NCBI GenBank assembly: GCA_023453125.1
Contig: JAEXUB010000109.1
Span: forward strand, 1 to 9,943
Origin: Bacteroidota bacterium
GTDB taxonomy: Bacteria; Bacteroidota; Ignavibacteria; Ignavibacteriales; Melioribacteraceae
Reading direction: 5' to 3'
Length of the DNA stretch: 9,943 nucleotides
Of the stretch, positions 6,505 through 9,943 are shown one piece after another. The position numbers and the translations under genes were made by a program. The notes under the pieces are model-generated. The model ran no database searches. It was not told the DNA's origin and saw only the letters and a program-made list of their open reading frames with translations. The number at the start of each line of letters is the position of its first letter. Position 1 is the first letter of the stretch.

Positions 6505-6930
6505 TTACACCAGTTCATGTTCTAATAAGTAAGAAACTAAGCCTGCTTTATTCTTGGCCCCACATTTCTTTCTCATATTCTCAATTTGATTATTCACCGT
6601 GGATGGTGATGTACCCAATTTCTCTGCCACCTCCTTATTCGTTATCCCGGTCACAATGAGCTGACCAATCTGAATTTCTCTTTCTGTAAAGACAGAAAAG
6701 AACAGTGATGTTTCCTCATTCCTGCGGATGTCTTCGGTTAATGGTCTTGGGATTAAAGCGATTCTTTCATCAATCTTTTGTGCGATCTTGTTTCCAAGGT
6801 CTTCCACGGAATTAAATAGATTCTTTTCTTCCAGTTCCTTGTTCCGCTTTGTCAGACTAAATATCCAGTTAACAAATGCGACCGCTAAAGTAACAGATAA
6901 AACAATTACGACATTTGAAGCTAATTCCAT
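6505..6930 (-). CDS. membrane-anchored LuxR-type HTH regulator
   Basis: The 141-residue protein joins three parts. Residues about 4-26 are one strong transmembrane helix (SNVVIVLSVTLAVAFVNWIF) followed by a basic patch (LTKRNKELEEK), predicting N-outside, C-inside topology. Residues about 30-75 form a charged helical linker. Residues 80-141 are a LuxR/GerE HTH, with the typical FTEREIQIGQLIVTGITNKE opening (81-100), the recognition helix TSPSTVNNQIENMRKK (107-122) and the terminal K..LV.YLL helix. There is no receiver or autoinducer-binding domain, so any sensing must come through a partner. The ATG at 6930 has GGAGG 4 bases upstream and overlaps the multi-pass membrane gene by 10 bases. The gene ends 2 bases before the transposase start. 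A role in regulating phage genes from the membrane is inferred. Confidence 0.85.
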   Translation of the reverse strand: MELASNVVIVLSVTLAVAFVNWIFSLTKRNKELEEKNLFNSVEDLGNKIAQKIDERIALIPRPLTEDIRRNEETSLFFSVFTEREIQIGQLIVTGITNKEVAEKLGTSPSTVNNQIENMRKKCGAKNKAGLVSYLLEHELV

Positions 6931-7535
6931 AATGCCTCCATTATTTTGTAAAAAATGTATGAGAATAAAAATTTCGAACCGATGCTTAAAATCGAAAAAA
7001 CTATAAAAGCCTCGGTAGGTGCGAACCGGCTAATACCAGCAAATGTAAATCCAGCTATAGAATATATAAGAAGAGAATAAAGAATTAATCTGTCATTTTT
7101 AGTAGGTAATCTGAGGTAGGAACAATAGATAAAAAGGATGCTTGCTAGGAAATATTGGAAAACAAAGGCATAATATGGCATCCCATTCTCGATAATTATA
7201 ATTGCATAAAGCAGACAGGTTAATGCTAATAGAAGTGAAACAATAATTACTTTTTTAATACTCACAATTTGGAATTGTAAGCCGAAAGTAAATAGTAGAA
7301 AAGCCTCTGTAGGTATAAAAAACTTCAGTAAATAGAGGTTCTGGCTCTTTGAATAAGCCAGAACTGATATAATGATTTGTGCAGCCGTAATAAATACTAT
7401 AAAAATTGAAAAAATAAAAATTGAAACTGACTGTAGTGAATTTCTGCTCTTAAATAAATATATAGCACACATAATAAAGGGTATCAATGTGTAAGCAGCA
7501 TCCAATTTGGTCAAGAACTCAGATAACTTAAACAT
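6921..7535 (-). CDS. polytopic (about 7-TM) membrane protein, unknown function
   Basis: This 204-residue protein is nearly all hydrophobic. I count seven likely membrane helices, at about residues 12-29, 37-61, 66-88, 94-115, 119-141, 149-169 and 172-198, with short loops carrying most of the lysine and arginine (for example LFKSRNS, SIKK, RLPTKNDR). The motif PTEAF occurs twice, at 75-79 in the third helix and 173-177 in the last, each putting a buried glutamate and a proline in a membrane helix. There is no cytoplasmic or periplasmic domain, kinase or transporter signature, so it looks like a bare sensor or channel-like module. The ATG at 7535 has GAGG 5 bases upstream, overlapping the previous gene's stop. 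It overlaps the LuxR-type gene by 10 bases. The tight linkage suggests it partners with that anchored regulator; this is inference. Confidence 0.8.
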   Translation of the reverse strand: MFKLSEFLTKLDAAYTLIPFIMCAIYLFKSRNSLQSVSIFIFSIFIVFITAAQIIISVLAYSKSQNLYLLKFFIPTEAFLLFTFGLQFQIVSIKKVIIVSLLLALTCLLYAIIIIENGMPYYAFVFQYFLASILFIYCSYLRLPTKNDRLILYSLLIYSIAGFTFAGISRFAPTEAFIVFSILSIGSKFLFSYIFYKIMEALWN

Positions 7536-7542
7536 ATGTACC

Positions 7543-7998
7543 TCAACCGCAGTAAGGAGGACAAAGCTGGGAGTACTCTAAAATGTCTGTACCATTTGAG
7601 ATGGTTAAAATATCTCCACGTAGTTGAACTAATATTATAATCTTTGTTGTTGCAGTGGATAGTTTCCTGGTCTCGGTAATCGAGATGAATTTTTCAATTA
7701 TTGATTTAGAGAATAAATGAACTTGAACACGTGAGCCTAGATCAACTGAGACTGAAGTAATAGCCTTTCGCCCGTCTCCTAAAACGTGCAGTTGTCTGTT
7801 AATAATGTTGAATGAAACTGAGGTCTTTGACTGTGCGATATAACCCTTCAATTGCTCGAGTGGAATGGAAATCTCTTCGGTCACCTTTCCGAAAAGCTGC
7901 TCAGCATTCTGGATAGGGATTATTTTCCCGATTTCTTGAGCCGGCGTTAAGGAGGAATAGGTAATTAACAATACTAATACTATAATAAACCGTTTCAT
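7543..7998 (-). CDS. exported protein with signal peptide and C-terminal CPPYCG
   Basis: The 151-residue protein starts with a clear signal peptide: KR, then a hydrophobic core (FIIVLVLLITYSSL), then a TPAQ-E type cleavage site, giving a mature protein from about residue 21. The mature part is strand-rich (SVSFNIINRQLHVLGDG, AITSVSVDLGSRVQVHLF, TTKIIILVQLRGDILTIS) and ends in ...YSQLCPPYCG, where the only two cysteines sit 4 residues apart. No family is recognised. The cysteines could form a disulfide in the periplasm or serve a processed peptide tail. A ribosome binding site (AAGGAG, 8 bases before the ATG) is strong. It is the first gene of a three-gene membrane cassette, with 7 bases between it and the 7-TM gene. 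A role as periplasmic sensor or ligand for the 7-TM/LuxR pair is a hypothesis. Confidence 0.75.
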   Translation of the reverse strand: MKRFIIVLVLLITYSSLTPAQEIGKIIPIQNAEQLFGKVTEEISIPLEQLKGYIAQSKTSVSFNIINRQLHVLGDGRKAITSVSVDLGSRVQVHLFSKSIIEKFISITETRKLSTATTKIIILVQLRGDILTISNGTDILEYSQLCPPYCG

Positions 7999-8104
7999 CT
8001 TTGTAGCTCCTTTTTTTTGTTTAATGGTTATTTACTTTATGTAATTTAAATCTTAATTTATTTCTGAAATTGGTTCGATTTCTAAAGCTAAAATCAAGAC
8101 ATTG

Positions 8105-8323
8105 TTACCTGTTTTTTGTAATGCTGTAAGTAATTACTCCCCCATAGAGGGATACTATGGCATTACGTACTGACCATTGAGCCTTTTGATTCTTTCTTTG
8201 GCCGTTTATTAGCAAACTTGTATAAGATTGCGAAAGATTGGCCACTCGGGCTATTTTTGAGATATTTAATAGTTTAGGATTAACTAAGATGTCGCAGATC
8301 AATATTTTAGGCTCAATAGGCAT
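8105..8323 (-). CDS. small HTH protein in the Ner/Cro position
   Basis: The 72-residue product contains a likely helix-turn-helix: NISKIARVANLSQSYTSLLI (about residues 20-39), with turn residues ANLS before the recognition helix, followed by a basic stretch (NGQRKNQKAQW). It is the first gene downstream of the strong leftward promoter and runs divergent to the plus-strand repressor. This is exactly the place of ner in Mu, whose small DNA-binding product damps early and repressor transcription. The family could be XRE/Cro-like; I cannot decide between that and Ner proper. The ATG at 8323 has only a weak ribosome site (GAG, 5 bases upstream). A gap of 106 AT-rich bases without a visible gene separates it from the exported-protein gene, so that cassette may have its own control. 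Confidence 0.65.
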   Translation of the reverse strand: MPIEPKILICDILVNPKLLNISKIARVANLSQSYTSLLINGQRKNQKAQWSVRNAIVSLYGGVITYSITKNR

Positions 8324-8331
8324 TTTTACTC

Positions 8332-8349
8332 TGTAATATTTTTATTACA
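8332..8349. promoter_or_regulatory. candidate operator palindrome
   Basis: TGTAATA (8332-8338), 4 bases, then TATTACA (8343-8349) form a perfect 7-bp inverted repeat. It lies over the expected start point and early transcribed bases of the leftward promoter, 8 bases before the ATG of the small HTH gene. A repressor bound here would block early transcription. Part of it (GTAATATT) recurs at 8405-8412 beside the candidate rightward promoter. Either the plus-strand repressor or the small HTH protein could be the ligand. Confidence 0.5.
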
Positions 8350-8353
8350 AGTC

Positions 8354-8382
8354 AATATAACGTATACGCTATATATTGTCAA
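8354..8382 (-). promoter_or_regulatory. strong leftward early promoter (TTGACA-17-TATATT)
   Basis: Read on the minus strand, TTGACA (8382-8377) is followed after exactly 17 bases by TATATT (8359-8354), an almost ideal sigma70-type promoter. Transcription should start near 8346 and give a leader of about 20 bases before the small HTH gene. It can drive the whole early operon. The promoter sits in an imperfect inverted repeat (GTCAATATA at 8351-8359 with TATATTGTC at 8372-8380) centred on CGTATACG (8361-8368), which could also serve as an operator. Confidence 0.75.
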
Positions 8383-8410
8383 GTTTAAAAAATATATCGT
8401 ATAAGTAATA

Positions 8411-8438
8411 TTGCCTAAAAATATGTAGGTATTATATC
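8411..8438 (+). promoter_or_regulatory. candidate rightward promoter for the repressor gene
   Basis: TTGCCT (8411-8416), 16 bases, then TATATC (8433-8438) is a modest sigma70-like promoter pointing at the repressor gene at 8465. The start point would fall near 8445. The resulting leader is about 20 bases and has only a distant AAGGA (8445-8449), so repressor translation is probably weak or near-leaderless. The region is very AT-rich, so chance matches are easy and the call is tentative. Confidence 0.35.
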
Positions 8439-8464
8439 AATATAAAGGATATTCGGTCTTATAA

Positions 8465-8824
8465 ATGGATTTTGCAGATAAATTTAGAATATGGGTGCTT
8501 GAAAAATATGGTTCCATTTCCAAGGGCGCAGAAGCCCTGGAAATGCGCCAAAGTGAATTATCTAGGTATTTAACAAGAGGAATTAATCCTGGGATAAAAC
8601 TATTAACCAAGCTCAATAAACATAAGGCTCCCATTATTTGGTTCTTGGGATTTAGTGATGATAAAGTCAATCAGAATGACGAGAAAGATAATGTCATTAT
8701 TATGCTGGAAAATGAAATAGGAATGATGCGTAAACAAATCGAAGAACTGCAAAAGGAATTAATAAAATACCAGGTGAAACTTTCTAAGGTAAAAGAAACT
8801 TTGAAAGATACATTTTTGGAATAA
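8465..8824 (+). CDS. HTH repressor with C-terminal coiled coil (phage lysogeny regulator)
   Basis: The 119-residue protein has an N-terminal XRE-like HTH (YGSISKGAEALEMRQSELSR, about residues 15-34, then YLTRGINPGIKLLTKL). The PIIWFLGFSDD stretch that follows recalls the conserved 'WLLTG' end of XRE repressor domains. Residues about 75-113 are a charged coiled coil (ENEIGMMRKQIEELQKELIK), most likely for oligomerisation. There is no LexA/S24 peptidase domain, so RecA-triggered self-cleavage is not expected; Mu c repressor likewise lacks it. It is divergent from the early operon across a shared control region, the standard place of the lysogeny repressor. The start is uncertain: the ATG has a poor ribosome site, but the HTH would be damaged by a later start. 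An AT-rich hairpin lies after the stop. Confidence 0.75.
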   Translation: MDFADKFRIWVLEKYGSISKGAEALEMRQSELSRYLTRGINPGIKLLTKLNKHKAPIIWFLGFSDDKVNQNDEKDNVIIMLENEIGMMRKQIEELQKELIKYQVKLSKVKETLKDTFLE

Positions 8825-8867
8825 GTGAACCCCCGAAAATATCAATCTGAACTAATTATTATTTATT

Positions 8868-8883
8868 GAGAAAAACATTTCTC
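8868..8883 (+). terminator. weak terminator-like hairpin after the repressor gene
   Basis: GAGAAA (8868-8873) pairs with TTTCTC (8878-8883) around a 4-base loop, and a T-rich run (CCTTAATTTTTAAT) follows. It lies 44 bases after the repressor stop. The stem is short and AT-rich, so it may end transcription only partly and let some messages reach the PDZ gene. No convincing promoter was found between it and that gene. Confidence 0.35.
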
Positions 8884-8947
8884 CTTAATTTTTAATATTT
8901 TACAATGAACAATTAGTTAATCATTCTTACTCATAGCTGGAGGTAAA

Positions 8948-9460
8948 ATGTTTTTAGGATTCGGATTGGCTGATACACCCGGAGGTAAAGGATTACTAGT
9001 TACTGATATTGAACCGGAGGGCCCAGCCGAAAAAGCTGGTTTTCTGTTAAATGATTTAATTATTATGGTTAATAGTAGCAGAGTAAATAACATCGTAGAA
9101 TTCGACTACATTAAAGAAACACTATCCCAAAAGAATAATGTCTATTTCAAAATTAGAAGAGGGGAGGAGACTCTAGTCCTAGAAGTTGTTCCCCAATTAG
9201 CTGAAAATGAATTAGTCCCGATTAGAAAGGAAAGCCTGCATTGGGGAAATACATTGGGTTCAGTTTTTGTAGCCCTATCAATAATAGTTATAATTGCGGC
9301 CATAGTTGTTTTTATGGTCGGACGAGAGCACTCGTCTGAAATATATTTCCCGGTTCTATCACTATTTGCCTATATAATATCAGGATTGGTTTTGATGGGG
9401 ATAGGAGCCGTCTTACAACTGCTAGCTAGAATTGAAGCCAAATTGAGAAAATATAATTGA
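8948..9460 (+). CDS. PDZ-domain protein with C-terminal membrane hairpin
   Basis: The 170-residue protein opens with a PDZ domain (about residues 4-82): GLLVTDIEPEGPAEKAGFLL (15-34) and LIIMVNSSRVNN match the carboxylate-binding and 'GD.I..vNg..v' segments. There is no signal peptide. Two membrane helices follow at about 102-124 and 134-158, with basic residues before and after them (IRKES, RIEAKLRKYN), predicting both ends in the cytoplasm. It has no protease domain. PDZ domains bind C-terminal tails of partner proteins, often proteolysis targets or membrane proteases. GGAGG lies 4 bases before the ATG. It follows the repressor on the same strand, so it may be expressed in the lysogen, like a lysogenic-conversion or superinfection gene; alternatively it is a host gene beyond the prophage end. 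Confidence 0.8.
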   Translation: MFLGFGLADTPGGKGLLVTDIEPEGPAEKAGFLLNDLIIMVNSSRVNNIVEFDYIKETLSQKNNVYFKIRRGEETLVLEVVPQLAENELVPIRKESLHWGNTLGSVFVALSIIVIIAAIVVFMVGREHSSEIYFPVLSLFAYIISGLVLMGIGAVLQLLARIEAKLRKYN

Positions 9461-9508
9461 TGCGTTCTCCGAGGATTAAAATACTTTATATTTGGAAATT
9501 TTAGACCC

Positions 9509-9538
9509 AAAAGCGGAATAATTAATTATTCCGCTTTT
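9509..9538. terminator. perfect 30-bp palindrome, bidirectional terminator
   Basis: AAAAGCGGAATAATT (9509-9523) is followed with no spacer by its exact reverse complement (9524-9538). GCGG/CCGC form the GC part of the stem, with A-runs on one flank and T-runs on the other, so it works as a rho-independent terminator in both directions. It lies between the convergent PDZ gene and the gene at 9522-9791, whose stop codon is inside the palindrome. Confidence 0.85.
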
Positions 9539-9791
9539 CTCTTTCAGCATATTCTCTTTGTGCGATCTTAACAATATCGATTTCCCCTTCAGCAATTAGC
9601 TTTAATAAGAGCAATGAAGTAGTGTTAAAAAATTGTTTTTGCTTTAATAAATTTGCTGTCGATGGGTGTCCGAAATGTTGAACAAAATCAAGAAGATCAA
9701 TCTGCGTTGAGCTTTCTAAAATCTTATCTGGGAAATTCAAGCCTTCCCGTTCATTAATATCCTTTGCTGTCTGAAGTAAATTGTCCAACAT
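9522..9791 (-). CDS. small helical protein, unknown function
   Basis: This 89-residue protein is not recognised. It is helical and mildly charged: MLDNLLQTAKDINEREGLNF at the start, then IDLLDFVQHFGHPSTANLL in the middle and a long C-terminal helix with lysines and arginines (DIVKIAQREYAEREKR). GGAG lies 7 bases before the ATG at 9791, and the ATG shares a base with the stop of the upstream partial gene (TAATG). The two form an operon that points toward the repressor/PDZ block and ends in the shared terminator. It could be host DNA beyond the prophage end. If the source is a circularly permuted phage, it could instead be the last genes of the phage right end, whose direction agrees. Confidence 0.6.
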   Translation of the reverse strand: MLDNLLQTAKDINEREGLNFPDKILESSTQIDLLDFVQHFGHPSTANLLKQKQFFNTTSLLLLKLIAEGEIDIVKIAQREYAEREKRNN

Positions 9792-9943
9792 TATTCAACT
9801 CCGTGTATTTTTTTTGCCTGAGCAAATCCGACCCACCTTCCCGATTTATCCAGGCCTCTGTTTGCCAACTGGTTTTTTGCTAAATATAAGAGGTCAAGTT
9901 TGCCGGTTACAGCCTGGGAAAGTAAATGAGTCTCAATTCCGCA
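9791..9943 (-). CDS. partial CDS entering from the right edge, unknown function
   Basis: On the minus strand a frame is open from the window edge at 9943 to a TAA at 9793-9791, giving the last 50 residues of a protein. Visible segments include ETHLLSQAVTGKLDLLYLAK and GRWVGFAQAKKIHGVE. The stop overlaps the next gene's ATG as TAATG, and GGAG for that gene lies in its last codons, both typical of real operon genes. The family is not recognised, and the N-terminus is outside the window. Confidence 0.55.
   Translation of the reverse strand, partial: CGIETHLLSQAVTGKLDLLYLAKNQLANRGLDKSGRWVGFAQAKKIHGVE

Noticed and set aside
6728..7006. Plus-strand frame of 92 codons
   Set aside because: Antisense to the LuxR-type and 7-TM genes, both of which have good ribosome sites and domain patterns.
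7999..8104. Gap before the exported-protein gene as a second promoter region
   Set aside because: Very AT-rich, but no -35/-10 pair with acceptable spacing stood out; only imperfect AT palindromes were seen.
8437..8670. Minus-strand frame of 77 codons
   Set aside because: It is antisense to the HTH core of the repressor and would start inside its coding region; no supporting signal.
8826..8842. TGAACCCCCGAAAATAT as a possible Mu-type end repeat (CGAAAA core)
   Set aside because: No second copy nearby in either orientation, and CGAAAA also occurs at unrelated places in the window, so it is not evidence for an attachment end.
8850..8918. AACTAATT / AATTAGTT inverted repeat flanking 8858-8910
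   Set aside because: Eight-base AT-rich arms 53 bases apart are expected by chance in this composition.

Overview
The window carries the early region of a Mu-like transposable prophage (transpososome-type phage). It contains a MuA-type DDE transposase, a MuB-type AAA+ target-capture ATPase, the Gam host-nuclease inhibitor and GemA, all on the minus strand and in the Mu order (A, B, ..., gam, gemA). The DNA is AT-rich. Most genes have clear Shine-Dalgarno sequences (GGAGG or GGAG), and one leftward promoter looks sigma70-like (TTGACA, 17 bp, TATATT). Together with a Gram-negative type signal peptide ending in PAQ, this suggests a Gram-negative host, perhaps in the Bacteroidota/Chlorobi/Ignavibacteria group. 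That host assignment is an inference and is weak.

Layout from right to left, which is the direction of early transcription. At 9522-9943 two small minus-strand genes, one cut by the window edge, converge on a plus-strand gene at a perfect 30-bp palindromic terminator. Positions 8465-9460 hold a plus-strand pair: an HTH/coiled-coil repressor and a PDZ-domain protein with a C-terminal membrane hairpin. Positions 8324-8464 form a divergent control region with a strong leftward promoter and a candidate operator. Positions 8105-8323 encode a small HTH protein in the place of Mu Ner. Positions 6505-7998 hold an unusual three-gene membrane cassette: an exported protein, a roughly 7-TM protein, and a membrane-anchored LuxR-type HTH protein. 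Positions 4535-6502 encode the transposase, 4105-4533 an unrecognised protein set between A and B, and 3060-4013 the MuB homologue. Positions 1082-3057 hold a run of tightly overlapping small early genes. Positions 125-1092 encode Gam and GemA, and 1-128 the start of a small membrane protein that continues out of the window.

The minus-strand genes overlap by 1-14 bp or lie a few bases apart for most of their length, so they probably form one early operon read from the promoter at about 8354-8382. The expected logic is that the plus-strand repressor and the small HTH protein set the lysogeny/transposition switch. Transposase and MuB then carry out replicative transposition, Gam protects DNA ends, and GemA modulates host or phage transcription. 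The most novel part is the membrane cassette placed between the switch and the transposase gene. Its last gene, a membrane-tethered LuxR-type regulator, ends 2 bases before the transposase start. It could let the prophage tie transposition to a signal at the cell envelope, but nothing in the sequence proves this. No tRNA, rRNA, CRISPR array or IS element was seen, and no prophage end (att/MuA-binding terminus) could be identified.
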